Source: an uncultured Selenomonas sp. (GTDB lineage: Bacteria > Bacillota > Negativicutes > Selenomonadales > Selenomonadaceae). From it: DNA of 34,531 bases. Where the stretch lies: the NCBI GenBank assembly GCA_905372355.1, contig CAJPOT010000017.1, positions 1 through 34,531 of the forward strand, in the 5' to 3' direction. The position numbers and the translations under genes were made by a program. Below the pieces are notes generated by a model. It searched no databases and was not told the DNA's origin. It worked only from the letters and a program-made list of their open reading frames with translations. Every line of letters starts with the position of its first letter. Positions within the stretch are counted from its first letter, which is position 1. Below are positions 15,648 through 23,807 of the stretch, piece by piece.

Positions 15648-16645
15648 CAGTGTTTTTCCACCCCTCGTCCGTCGAAGTGCGGCACGAAGGAGGTGGAGAC
15701 GGTGCCGCCTTGCTGGATGTAGCAGTTTTCGATGCCGAGACTGCGTGCGTGGTCGACGACGCTCTCGTATTCGAAGGTCGTGAGACGGCGGTTGAGTTCG
15801 GGGACTTTTGAGAGGTCGCCTATAGGCGTGTATTGGTTCATGAGGCTGATGTAAATGGTATCAGAGAAGTTCTGCCAGAGCCAGTCGAGGATCTTCATGC
15901 TTTCCTTGCGCCGTCCCGGCAGAACGAGGTGGCGCACGAGGATGCCGCGCTGCATACGATTGGTATCATCGAAGACGGGACGGCCCGCGATCTCGCGCAT
16001 ACATCGTATGGCGGCGCTCGCCGTCTTGAAGTAGTCGGGGGCGGTGCTGTAGCGAAGAGCCGCCTCTTCCGCCATGTATTTGAGGTCGGGCAGGAAGATG
16101 TCGACGAGTCCCGCCAGGCTTTTAATGGTATCAACGGTCTCATAAGCGGAGGAGTTGTAAACGACGGGTATGGAAAGGCCCTGCGCCTTGGCGAGGCGGA
16201 GCGCGGCGGCGATCTGGGGTGCGAAGTGTGTCGGCGTCACGAGGTCGAGTGTCGCCGCGCCGCGCTCTTCTTGTTCGAGGAAGATGTCGGCAAGGCGTTC
16301 TTCCGTGACGGCGATGCCGAAATTTTCGCGGCTGATCTCGTAGTTTTGGCAGAAGGCGCAGCGCATGTTGCAGCCCGAGAAAAATACCGTTCCTGCGCCC
16401 TTTTCGCCAGCCAGGCAAGGCTCTTCCCACGCATGAAGCGATACGAGGCCGACGCGCGCGTATCGGCCAGCGCCGCAGAAGCCGTGCGCATCGTGCAGGC
16501 GGTTCGCGCCGCAGCCGCGCGGACAGAGGCGGCAGGCGGCGAGCGGTGCGAGAGTTTTCTCTATGATTTTTGCCGTGCGGCTCTTTGCTGCACGGCTTTT
16601 TTGCGTGTCGGCGGCGCCTTCCCTTTCGCGTTCCGCCGCCATCAT
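15647..16645 (-). CDS. radical SAM protein, PflX/AmrS-like
   Basis: 332 residues. The radical SAM cluster motif is CNMRCAFCQNY with Cys92, Cys96 and Cys99; an N-terminal Cys set (Cys38, Cys41, Cys45, Cys57) is of the kind seen in PflX and AmrS. Other family blocks are GLVSLHAWEEPCLAGEKGAG and VDIFLPDLKYMAEEAALRYS, and the C-terminal MNQYTPIGDLSKVPELNR. Proteins of this type are annotated as pyruvate-formate-lyase-activating-like, but the substrate is unknown. The start overlaps the stop of the LTA-synthase-like gene (ATGA), so it is coupled to it. A repeat copy abuts its 3' end. Confidence 0.85.
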   Translation of the reverse strand: MMAAEREREGAADTQKSRAAKSRTAKIIEKTLAPLAACRLCPRGCGANRLHDAHGFCGAGRYARVGLVSLHAWEEPCLAGEKGAGTVFFSGCNMRCAFCQNYEISRENFGIAVTEERLADIFLEQEERGAATLDLVTPTHFAPQIAAALRLAKAQGLSIPVVYNSSAYETVDTIKSLAGLVDIFLPDLKYMAEEAALRYSTAPDYFKTASAAIRCMREIAGRPVFDDTNRMQRGILVRHLVLPGRRKESMKILDWLWQNFSDTIYISLMNQYTPIGDLSKVPELNRRLTTFEYESVVDHARSLGIENCYIQQGGTVSTSFVPHFDGRGVEKH

Positions 16646-18666
16646 TCGCGACCTTCAAGCTTCGCCTCGTCGAGCATGGGACCATACTTCGGCCGCCACC
16701 ATGAAAGGGCGCGTACGGCGTTGATGTAGTCTTGCATCGCCTCTTCGTCGAGAGCGGCCGGGCGGTCTTTGATCGGTTCGGCGACGAGTGGAACGGTATC
16801 TGTCCTGCCGATGGCGCTGTGCGTGATCCAAAAGCCGTAGTTGACGCCCTGCCGGTTGCCGCGCGTGAGGCTTCTTCCTACGGCTTCGTAGCGAAAGCCC
16901 CGAGGCGCAATCAGCTCGATGAGTGTCGGCGCGATGTCGATCTGACTGCCCGCAGCTTCCGGGTCGAGCAGACCCTTCTTTACGCCGTGCCCCGTGAGGA
17001 TGAAGGGGATGGCGTAGCGCTCGTAGAGCGACGGCGTCTTCTCAATGTTGTAGCGGTCGGCATGGTCGCCGACGATGACGAAGAGAGCTTCGGGGAATTT
17101 TTCCTTCGCCGCGCGGAGGAAGGCGGCGAGCTCCTGCGTCGCGTACCAGTAGTGGCCGAGTTCTTTGAGGAGGGCGTCATCTCCCTGCGCCTCCTGGGGG
17201 AGCGCGGCACGCACCGCTTCTGCGGGAAAACCCTTGGCGGCGAGGTCGACCGTGTACGGAGAATGGTTCGAGACGTTGAGGAGCACATGAAGCCCGGGCT
17301 GTTCGGGATCGATGCGCGAGAGAACTTCCCCGTAGAGGACTTCATCGTCGACGCCCCAGACGCTTCCCTGGTCGGAGGAGAAGTCGCCGCGGCTGTAGAA
17401 TTGCTCGAATCCCTGCGCGCGGCAGAACGGCTCGATGCGCTCCCATGTCGCAGGACCTGCATACCAGAAATCCGTGTGGTAGCCAAGGCGGGCGAAGGTG
17501 GGAGCGATGGCGGTCGGATAGGGCGCAGCGAAGGATTCGGGCATCGTCGTGAGGTAGAGGTTGGCGTCGGCGAATCCCGTGACAACGCCCGTGACGGCGG
17601 ACACCGTGCTCGAACCGTTCGGCAGAAAGGTATCACAGTAAACGGTATCAGCTGCGCCCAGCAGGTCTTTTGTGGGGTCGGCGATGTGCAGGTCCGCATA
17701 CTTTTCCAAGAGCGGCCAGTTGGCGTAGCTTTCGGAGATGATGAGGAAGATGTGGCGCGGCTTTTCGATCTGTGCGCCTTCGGCTTCACGCGTGAGGTAG
17801 ACATCGAGGTCGCGCGTATCGGCAGGACGGCCTGCGTGGAGCGCGGCGAGGCGCTCGATCTCCTCGACGGTGAAGTCAAGACCGTTGCACGCGAGGAAGC
17901 GGCTGTTCAGCACATAGGCGCGATAGAGCGCCTGGAAATTGTCGAGGATGGCTTCGTTCAGGAAGGCGTCGTTCGTGACGCCGGCATTCTCCCAGTTGAC
18001 GGTGTCCTGCCAACGCAGGCTGCCGCCGAAGGCGCTCAATAGGGCGACGAGTGCGAGAATCAGGAGGAAGAGGGCGCGGCGAAGAGACCGCCAGGGAAGC
18101 AGCCGCTCGGAGAGAGCGGAAAAATCGCACGCGAGCAGAAGGCACAGCGCACGATAGAGCAAGAAGGCGAGCAGGAGTGCGCCCGCGAGCCGCACGGGCA
18201 GGTAGAATTCCTGCACGAGCGATATGAAAAGCGCATAGACGTCCTCGTTCACCGTGTTGAAGATGAGTTGATGAAAGCCCGTGTGATATTGGCGGTAGTA
18301 GGGGAAGCTCGCGGCGTAGAGGATGGAGAGCACCGTGAGGGAAAGGGCGCTCGTCACGCGCCATGCGAGGTTTTCAAGCGGTGCATGAAGAAGACGTGCG
18401 AGCGCGGCGGGCACGAGGGAAAAGAGCGCAAGAAGACCCGCCGTCTGAAAGCTCAGGCGCATGCCGCGCCAGAGTGCGAGCGCGATGTCCGCGCTGCCCG
18501 TTGCCGCCGCCATGTAGTCGTGCATCCAGAAGATGAAGAAGGCGCGGCAGAAAGAAAGGACTGCAAGGTAGAAAAGAAACACCTTGAGTCCTTTTGCGGC
18601 AACGGAAGAGAACGCCTGCCAGGAAGGCAGGCGCAAAAAAGATGCGTTTTGCATGGAGTTTTGCAT
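16642..18666 (-). CDS. LTA synthase-family sulfatase/phosphoglycerol transferase
   Basis: 674 residues. About five hydrophobic segments occupy residues ~25-215, followed by an extracytoplasmic alkaline-phosphatase-fold domain. Metal and nucleophile signatures include FLIISESY (Glu312), NGSSTVSAVTG (residues 350-360, the expected position of the catalytic Ser/Thr) and FVIVGDHADRY. Known relatives transfer glycerol phosphate or phosphoethanolamine to envelope polymers. In a Negativicute the substrate could be an outer-envelope glycan rather than lipoteichoic acid. The start lies 21 bases after the DeoR gene and the end overlaps the radical SAM gene, so the three form one operon. Confidence 0.85.
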   Translation of the reverse strand: MQNSMQNASFLRLPSWQAFSSVAAKGLKVFLFYLAVLSFCRAFFIFWMHDYMAAATGSADIALALWRGMRLSFQTAGLLALFSLVPAALARLLHAPLENLAWRVTSALSLTVLSILYAASFPYYRQYHTGFHQLIFNTVNEDVYALFISLVQEFYLPVRLAGALLLAFLLYRALCLLLACDFSALSERLLPWRSLRRALFLLILALVALLSAFGGSLRWQDTVNWENAGVTNDAFLNEAILDNFQALYRAYVLNSRFLACNGLDFTVEEIERLAALHAGRPADTRDLDVYLTREAEGAQIEKPRHIFLIISESYANWPLLEKYADLHIADPTKDLLGAADTVYCDTFLPNGSSTVSAVTGVVTGFADANLYLTTMPESFAAPYPTAIAPTFARLGYHTDFWYAGPATWERIEPFCRAQGFEQFYSRGDFSSDQGSVWGVDDEVLYGEVLSRIDPEQPGLHVLLNVSNHSPYTVDLAAKGFPAEAVRAALPQEAQGDDALLKELGHYWYATQELAAFLRAAKEKFPEALFVIVGDHADRYNIEKTPSLYERYAIPFILTGHGVKKGLLDPEAAGSQIDIAPTLIELIAPRGFRYEAVGRSLTRGNRQGVNYGFWITHSAIGRTDTVPLVAEPIKDRPAALDEEAMQDYINAVRALSWWRPKYGPMLDEAKLEGRE

Positions 18667-18687
18667 GGAACAGGGAGTCCTTCCTTT

Positions 18688-19464
18688 TCAGTCGAGTTGC
18701 GGCAGGATGATGTCCACGCCGTAGTCCTCTGCCGCTTGGCATATATCGGCGGCGGGGCGCGAGTCGGTGATGAGCCCCGAGAGCGTGTCGAGCGTCACAT
18801 AGTTGTAGTTGCCGTCCGAGCTGAGCTTTCTCGCTTCGGCGACGACGTAAGCGCGCTTGGAGACGCGGATGATCGCCGCCTTGTTGATGCCGTCCTCGAT
18901 GTCGTAGGTCGATACGCTGTTTTCTTTGACGTCGACGCCGACGGCGCCGACGAAGGCGATGTCGGGCTTCAGGCGCGAGATGAGGTCGAGCGTCATGCCG
19001 CCCCAGAAGCCGTCGCGGCTCTTGTTGATGACGCCGCCGACGAAGACGACGCGGATCTTCGGGTTCTGGGCGAGGATGGCGAGGATGTCGATCATGTTCG
19101 TGACGACGGTCAATTCGCGCTCGTCGTGCACGAGAAGCTCGGCAATCGCGAGGTTGCTCGTCGAGATGTCGAGGAAGACCATGTCATGCTCGTGGATGAG
19201 GTGCATGGCGGCGCGCGCGATGCGGCGCTTGGCCTCGACGTCGATGTTGCGGTGCTTGCTGACCTCGACGGTGTGGGGATTCTCGCGTCGGATGACGGCG
19301 CCGCCGTAAGTGCGCTTGAGCCGCCCCTGTTTTTCGAGCGCACCGAGGTCCTTGCGTATGCAGTCCTCCGTCACATGAAAACGGTCACTGAGATCCTTGA
19401 CGCGCACCTTGCCGTCGCGTGCAAGGATGTCAAGGATGGCATCATGGCGTTCTACAAGAAACAT
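18688..19464 (-). CDS. DeoR-family transcriptional regulator
   Basis: 258 residues behind GGAGGCGAGAAT. N-terminal DeoR helix-turn-helix: ILARDGKVRVKDLSDRFHVT then EDCIRKDLGALEKQGRLKRT YGGA, residues ~12-56. The C-terminal sugar-phosphate sensor domain has DISTSNLAIAELLVHDER, VVTNMIDILAIL and FVGGVINKSRDGFWGG. DeoR proteins usually respond to phosphorylated sugars. It is first in the operon with the LTA-synthase-like and radical SAM genes, which it may control. No sugar-metabolism gene is attached, so the effector cannot be named. Confidence 0.92.
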   Translation of the reverse strand: MFLVERHDAILDILARDGKVRVKDLSDRFHVTEDCIRKDLGALEKQGRLKRTYGGAVIRRENPHTVEVSKHRNIDVEAKRRIARAAMHLIHEHDMVFLDISTSNLAIAELLVHDERELTVVTNMIDILAILAQNPKIRVVFVGGVINKSRDGFWGGMTLDLISRLKPDIAFVGAVGVDVKENSVSTYDIEDGINKAAIIRVSKRAYVVAEARKLSSDGNYNYVTLDTLSGLITDSRPAADICQAAEDYGVDIILPQLD

Positions 19465-19589
19465 ATTCTCGCCTCCGTTGCTATTAGTTTATCGTATTTT
19501 TTCCAATTTTACCCGAAAGGAAAAAGTTTTTCAAGCCCTAAATTTTCTTTATGCCAGCGCATCAAGGTAAACTTTTCAAAAATGCTAAG

Positions 19590-19669
19590 TTGACAATAAT
19601 CATACAAGGGCGTATGATAAGGAAGATTTATGGAACGATAGATATGAGGGGGCGCTGGCGGATTCAGCG
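19590..19669 (+). promoter_or_regulatory. bioYDA promoter with overlapping inverted repeat
   Basis: A perfect -35 TTGACA (19590-19595), a 17-base spacer and -10 TATGAT (19613-19618). The inverted repeat ATCATAC-N6-GTATGAT (19599-19618) covers the spacer and -10 and is a likely repressor site. It does not resemble the GTTAAC-type BirA box known in Firmicutes. In the leader, GCGCTG/CAGCGC (about 19652-19670) forms a small hairpin. Confidence 0.7.
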
Positions 19670-19695
19670 CTTCCCAAAGGAAGGAGTCAAATTTC

Positions 19696-20232
19696 ATGAA
19701 AGTGAGAGAAATCGTTCTCTGTGCGCTCTTCATCGCGCTCGTCGCCGTCGGCGCCTTTATCCGCATCCCCGTTGGCACGGATGTCTACACGCTGCAGTTC
19801 CTCTTCACGCTCTTGGCGGGCGTCTTGCTCGGGGCGCGGCTCGGGGCTGTGGCGGTCGGCGTCTATGTGCTCATGGGGCTCGTCGGCATCCCCGTCTTTG
19901 CGTCGGGCGGCGGCCCGAGCTACGTCCTGCAGCCGACCTTCGGCTATCTCGTCGGCTTCATCTGTCAGGCGTATCTCACGGGGGCGCTCGTGCGCGGCGG
20001 CGAGCCGACCTTCGGGCGCGTGCTCGGCGCGTGCCTCGCGGGCATGGCGGTCGTCTATCTGTTCGGCATTTCCTACTTCTATATCGCGTCGAACTACATC
20101 GTCGACGCGCCCATCACGCTGTGGCTCGCGCTCTGGTACTGCGGCATTTTGCAGGTCGTGCCGGACTTTTTGCTGTGCCTCGCCGCCGCATTCATCGGCA
20201 TTCGCTGCCGCAAGGCGGGACTTTGGCTCTGA
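19696..20232 (+). CDS. bioY: biotin transporter BioY
   Basis: 178 residues, the substrate-binding membrane subunit of ECF-type biotin uptake. It shows six hydrophobic segments and family blocks AVGAFIRIPVGTDVYTLQF, GARLGAVAVGVYVLMGLVG, IPVFASGGGPSYVLQPTFGY and GILQVVPDFLLCLAAAF. The ATG follows AAGGAAGGAGTC. No EcfA/EcfT genes are nearby; BioY can use shared energising modules or act alone. First gene of bioY-bioD-bioA. Confidence 0.95.
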   Translation: MKVREIVLCALFIALVAVGAFIRIPVGTDVYTLQFLFTLLAGVLLGARLGAVAVGVYVLMGLVGIPVFASGGGPSYVLQPTFGYLVGFICQAYLTGALVRGGEPTFGRVLGACLAGMAVVYLFGISYFYIASNYIVDAPITLWLALWYCGILQVVPDFLLCLAAAFIGIRCRKAGLWL

Positions 20233-20273
20233 GATGCATCGCTCGATGCTGCCTTTGCAAAGGAGAAATTTTC

Positions 20274-20957
20274 ATGGGAAAAGCATTGTTCATCACGGGA
20301 ACGGGAACGGACATCGGCAAGACGTATGTGACGGGACTCATCGTCAAGCGACTGAAGGAGGCGGGACTTCGCACGGGCTACTACAAGGCGGCGCTGTCGG
20401 GCGCTGAGACGAGCGCGGACGGCTCGCTCCTGCCCGGCGATGCGCTTCATGTCGCACGCACGGCGGCTTTGGCAGAAGACGAGGCAATCGTTTCTTATAT
20501 TTATCGGGATGCCGTCTCGCCGCATCTCGCCGCGAGAATCGAAAATCGTCCGATCGACTTCGGCAAGGTCGAGCGTGATTTTCGCGCGGCGAAGGAGCGT
20601 TTCGACTATCTGACGGTCGAGGGCAGCGGCGGCATCATCTGCCCTTTGCGCTGGGACGAGCATGAACACGTCGTGCTCGACGACCTCGCCGTGCGCCTCG
20701 GCCTTTCGGCTCTCGTCGTTGCCGATGCGGGACTCGGCACGATCAACGCCGCTGTCCTGACCGCCGAGCATTTGAAGATGCGGGCCATTCCCCTGAAGGG
20801 ATTCATCTTCAACAACTGGCAGGCGGGAGACGTCATGCAGGAGGACAATAAGAAGATGGTCGAGGAGATGACGGGCGCGCCCGTCGTCGCGTGCGTCGCG
20901 AAGGGGGCAGAGGAATTGCCGCTCGCGGCGGCGGCGCTCGCCGCGCTGTACGACTGA
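20274..20957 (+). CDS. bioD: dethiobiotin synthetase
   Basis: 227 residues from ATG 20274, preceded by AAAGGAGAAATTTTC. It closes the ureido ring of dethiobiotin with ATP and CO2. The P-loop FITGTGTDIGKTYVTG (residues 6-21), YYKAALSG (residues 36-43), TVEGSGGIICPL and VVADAGLGTINAAVLT are the family's nucleotide- and substrate-binding segments. The open frame continues upstream through bioY in another frame and is not coding there. 41 bases separate it from bioY and 30 from bioA. Confidence 0.94.
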   Translation: MGKALFITGTGTDIGKTYVTGLIVKRLKEAGLRTGYYKAALSGAETSADGSLLPGDALHVARTAALAEDEAIVSYIYRDAVSPHLAARIENRPIDFGKVERDFRAAKERFDYLTVEGSGGIICPLRWDEHEHVVLDDLAVRLGLSALVVADAGLGTINAAVLTAEHLKMRAIPLKGFIFNNWQAGDVMQEDNKKMVEEMTGAPVVACVAKGAEELPLAAAALAALYD

Positions 20958-20987
20958 ACATCCGAAATCATAGAGGGAGAGGATTTC

Positions 20988-22334
20988 ATGCCAACGATTG
21001 AAGAACGCGACCTTCGCCATATCTGGCATCCGTGCGCACAGATGAAGGACTACGAGGAGCTCCTGCCCATGGTCATCGACCATGCGAAGGGCGCATGGCT
21101 CTACGATGTGCACGGCAAGGCTTATCTCGACATCGTCAGCTCGTGGTGGGCGAACCTCTTGGGGCACGCGAACGAGAAGATCAATGCGCGCATCAAGGCA
21201 CAGCTCGACCGCCTGGAGCACGTCATCTTCGCGAACTTCTCGCATCGTCCTGCCATCGAGCTGGCGGAGCGCCTCGCTGCGCTCGTGCCGGCAGGGCTCA
21301 CGAAGTTCCACTTCAACGACAACGGCTCGTCCGCCGTCGAAGCGGCGCTCAAGATGGCGTTTCAATACTGCCAGCAGACGGGACGCACGAAGAAGACGCG
21401 CTTCCTATGCCTTTCCGAGGGCTACCACGGCGAGACGATCGGTGCGCTCTCCGTCGGCTCGATGGATCTCTTCGCCGAGATGTACAAGCCCATGATGATG
21501 GACAACATCCACGTCGAAGCGCCCGACTGCTACCGATGTCCTTTTCAAAAGACGCGCGAGACGTGCTCCTGCGAGTGCTTTTCCTATGCGGAAAAGGCGT
21601 TCGCCGAGCACGCCGAAGAGTGTGCGGCGATGATCGTCGAGCCGCTTCTGCAGGGCAGCGCGGGCATGCGAATCTACCCGGAGCTTTATCTCAAGAAACT
21701 GCGTGCGCTCTGCGACGAGCATGACGTGCTCCTCATTGCCGATGAGATCGCGACGGGCTTCGGCCGGACGGGCAGGCTCTTCGCGACGGAGCGTGCGGGT
21801 ATCACGCCCGACATCATGTGCCTTTCCAAGGGCTTGACGGGCGGCTACATGCCGATGTCCATCACCGTCGTCAAAGAGAAGATCTACGACGCCTTCTACG
21901 CGGACTGGAGCGAAGGGAAGGCGTTCATGCACAGCCACACCTACGCGGGCAATCCGCTCGGTTGCGCGGCGGCGCTCGCCGTGCTCGACATCCTCGACGA
22001 GGAAAATGTCCTGGAGAAAGCGGAAGAGACAGCTCTTTGGCTGACCGCACGCATGGAGGAGGTCTTCGGTGCGCACCGAAATGTCGGCGAGATCCGTCAT
22101 ATCGGCTTGATTCATGCCGCAGAGCTTGTCGAGGACAAGCGGGAGAAGCGCCCGTTCGACGCGAGCCGCCGCCTCGGCTATGCCATCTACCGGGCGGCGC
22201 TTCGCAGCGGACTCCTGCTGCGCCCTCTAGGCGACGTACTCTACTTCAACCCGCCTCTCAACATCGAGAAGGAAGAACTCGACACCGCGATCTGCCGCAT
22301 GAAACAGGCGATGGACGAGGTCTTGGAAGCGTAG
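20988..22334 (+). CDS. bioA: adenosylmethionine-8-amino-7-oxononanoate aminotransferase
   Basis: 448 residues, a PLP-dependent class III aminotransferase making 7,8-diaminopelargonate. The PLP lysine is Lys281 in MCLSKGLTGGYMPMS, with DEIATGFGRTGRLFATERAG before it and a HTYAGNPLGCAAALAVLD block after it. HPCAQMKDYEELLP at the N-terminus is typical of BioA. A cysteine-rich insert CYRCPFQKTRETCSCECF (residues 181-198) is present, as in some Firmicute BioA proteins. bioF and bioB are not in the window, so the pathway is completed elsewhere or fed by an intermediate. Confidence 0.94.
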   Translation: MPTIEERDLRHIWHPCAQMKDYEELLPMVIDHAKGAWLYDVHGKAYLDIVSSWWANLLGHANEKINARIKAQLDRLEHVIFANFSHRPAIELAERLAALVPAGLTKFHFNDNGSSAVEAALKMAFQYCQQTGRTKKTRFLCLSEGYHGETIGALSVGSMDLFAEMYKPMMMDNIHVEAPDCYRCPFQKTRETCSCECFSYAEKAFAEHAEECAAMIVEPLLQGSAGMRIYPELYLKKLRALCDEHDVLLIADEIATGFGRTGRLFATERAGITPDIMCLSKGLTGGYMPMSITVVKEKIYDAFYADWSEGKAFMHSHTYAGNPLGCAAALAVLDILDEENVLEKAEETALWLTARMEEVFGAHRNVGEIRHIGLIHAAELVEDKREKRPFDASRRLGYAIYRAALRSGLLLRPLGDVLYFNPPLNIEKEELDTAICRMKQAMDEVLEA

Positions 22335-22362
22335 CGTGAAAGCTGCCGCAAATATTGGAAAG

Positions 22363-22401
22363 AAAAGCCGCCGTCGCAGAAGATGCGACAGGCGGCTTTT
22401 T
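22363..22401 (+). terminator. Rho-independent terminator of the bio operon
   Basis: A stem of AAAAGCCGCC...TCGCA pairing with TGCGA..GGCGGCTTTT around a 5-base loop (22379-22383), ending in TTTTT at 22401; 28 bases past the bioA stop. Confidence 0.88.
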
Positions 22402-22417
22402 GCTGTCGAATTTACGG

Positions 22418-22446
22418 TTGAATTTTACAACAAAAGAAGGTATGCT
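22418..22446 (+). promoter_or_regulatory. promoter of the Phd/RelE module
   Basis: -35 TTGAAT (22418-22423) and -10 TATGCT (22441-22446) with a 17-base spacer, 27 bases before the antitoxin ATG. Confidence 0.6.
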
Positions 22447-22473
22447 AGAGATAGAAGAAGGGAGGGGGCGGCT

Positions 22474-22734
22474 ATGCCTAATATCAAACCGATTTCTGAT
22501 TTAAGAAATTACGGCGAGGTGCTTCGTGACGTAGCTGTCGGTTCGCCAGTTTTTCTTACAAAGAATGGGCGCGGTCGATATGCGATTGTTGATTTGGAGG
22601 ATTATGAAAAAACGAAGGCGGCATTGAGGCTCATGAAAGAACTTTCTCAGGGAAAAGTATCTGGAGATGAAAGAGGCTGGCGTACGTCTGCAGATGTGAG
22701 GGCGCATTTTCAGAGGGAAATAAATGAAATATAA
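22474..22734 (+). CDS. Phd/YefM-family antitoxin
   Basis: 86 residues from ATG 22474 behind GGAGGGGGCGG. The Phd N-terminal DNA-binding fold is recognisable: IKPISDLRNYGEVLRDVAVG then SPVFLTKNGRGRYAIVDLED YE. The C-terminal part (LSQGKVSGDERGWRTSADVR) would bind the toxin. It overlaps the toxin gene by 11 bases. Because that toxin is interrupted, the antitoxin is now probably an orphan. Confidence 0.9.
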   Translation: MPNIKPISDLRNYGEVLRDVAVGSPVFLTKNGRGRYAIVDLEDYEKTKAALRLMKELSQGKVSGDERGWRTSADVRAHFQREINEI

Positions 22735-23234
22735 TATCCAATATTCTCCGAAAGCTGAAGGTGATCTGGATGAAATTTGGAACTATATCTCTTCTGAATT
22801 GTGCAATCCCCGAGCGGCACAAAATACGATAAATCGCATATTGGATCGCGTGGATCAGCTGGAGGATTTCCCGCAACTCGGCGCAGCGCTTTCTTCCGTG
22901 ATCGATGTAGAAAGCGAGTATCGGTTTCTCGTTTGCGGCAATTATATAGTGTTTTACCATGAAGCCCCAAGAGGTCAAGCCAAAGGCGCAGACCGATTGG
23001 CTAGGCTTCTGTAAGGCGTGAGGACATATGTACAGTGTGCCTCCTTGATGAAGCCGCTACAGGAAACGGGCGTAAAAGCAGTGTATGTCCGTTTCCTGTA
23101 GCGGCTGAACATATGTCCTGAAAGTTTATCGTATATTTGAGCAGGATGTCTATGTTGACCGCGTGTTATACGGCAAGCGAAATTATCTTCGCATCTTGTT
23201 TCAGGAGTTGACACGGGAGCCAATGGACGATTGA
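22724..23234 (+). pseudogene. RelE/ParE-family toxin interrupted by an inserted element
   Basis: The N-terminal part (MKYNIQYSPKAEGDLDEIWN ... YRFLVCGNYIVFY) is a RelE/ParE-superfamily toxin and runs to 22957. It then enters foreign sequence and stops at 23014. The missing C-terminus resumes at 23130 as RIFEQDVYVDRVLYGKRNYL RILF and ends at 23234. Removing 172 bases (22958-23129) restores one continuous ~112-residue toxin in frame. The short flanking sequences TTTAC (22953-22957) and TTTAT (23125-23129) look like a target-site duplication. The gene was therefore broken by insertion and not by gradual decay. Confidence 0.85.
22958..23124 (+). repeat. inserted element, copy 2 of the dispersed repeat, with nested palindrome
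   Basis: About 167 bp lying inside the toxin gene. The first ~60 bases (ATGAAGCCCCAAGAGGTCAA ... GACCGATTGGCT ... TGTAAGG) match the start of copies 1 and 3. The rest is a nested palindrome: outer arms AGGACATATGT (23021-23031) with ACATATGTCCT (23109-23119), and inner arms of 18 bp (23052-23069 with 23089-23106), both perfect. No protein-coding gene or transposase is present, so any mobilisation would be in trans. Confidence 0.75.
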
Positions 23235-23275
23235 AGCCGAGAGATGATTCCTAAAGTTGGGCAGGCGGCTTTTTT
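23234..23275 (+). terminator. weak terminator after the toxin remnant
   Basis: AAGCCG (23234-23239) pairs with CGGCTT (23266-23271) across a large loop, followed by TTTTT to 23275. Confidence 0.4.
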
Positions 23276-23277
23276 AC

Positions 23278-23306
23278 AGGACATATAGGAAAAAATTTGC
23301 TATAAT
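23278..23306 (+). promoter_or_regulatory. promoter of the PTS IIA-pfkA-ddh unit
   Basis: -10 TATAAT (23301-23306) and -35 AGGACA (23278-23283), spacer 17, about 58 bases before the IIA start codon. Confidence 0.55.
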
Positions 23307-23364
23307 AAGAATGATAAGCACTGGATTTGATGCTTGGGCAAAAGCTCAGCTGGGGGGTATGGAT

Positions 23365-23778
23365 ATGTTTGCAATCATCGTTGGCACGCACGGCCGGCTG
23401 GCCGAAGAGCTGCTCTCTTCCGTCGAGATGATCTTCGGCGAGGTGCAGAACACGGCGGCGGTCACGTTTCTGCCGGGCGAAGGGCCGGCAGACATCACGG
23501 CGAAGTACGAAGCCGTCTTGGAAAAGCTCGATACGTCGGGCGGCGTGCTCTTCCTCGTCGACATCTTCGGCGGCACGCCATACAATGCCGCCTGCCGCAT
23601 CGTCATCAACAACGAGCAGTACGGCATCGTCACGGGCGTGAGTATGCCGATGCTCGTCGACATGGCGAACACGCAGGCGATGGACGAGGGGACGGACATC
23701 CGTACACTGATGGAGAAGGCGGTGAGCGTGGGTCAGAAGGGCATCCGGCTCTTCCACGCGAGTGCAGTCAACAGCTGA
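23365..23778 (+). CDS. solo PTS IIA domain, mannose type
   Basis: 137 residues from ATG 23365, chosen because GGGGGG lies 7 bases upstream (an ATG two codons earlier is too close to it). The EIIA-Man fold begins at once: MFAIIVGTHGRLAEELLSS, with His9 as the expected phosphorylated residue, and LFLVDIFGGTPYNAACRIV follows. In complete systems this domain passes phosphate from HPr to IIB. No IIB, IIC or IID is nearby, so it either serves a transporter encoded elsewhere or acts as a phosphorylation-dependent sensor. It starts 29 bases ahead of pfkA. Confidence 0.9.
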   Translation: MFAIIVGTHGRLAEELLSSVEMIFGEVQNTAAVTFLPGEGPADITAKYEAVLEKLDTSGGVLFLVDIFGGTPYNAACRIVINNEQYGIVTGVSMPMLVDMANTQAMDEGTDIRTLMEKAVSVGQKGIRLFHASAVNS

Positions 23779-23807
23779 GAAAAGACAATAGGATAGGAGA
23801 GAGATAC

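Noticed and set aside
18606..18640. GCCTGCC/GGCAGGC hairpin as a terminator
   Set aside because: It lies inside the first codons of the LTA-synthase-like gene on the minus strand and has no T run in a useful place.
19551..20273. Long open frame upstream of bioD through bioY
   Set aside because: It is a GC-rich shadow of bioY; bioD has its own ATG and ribosome site at 20274.
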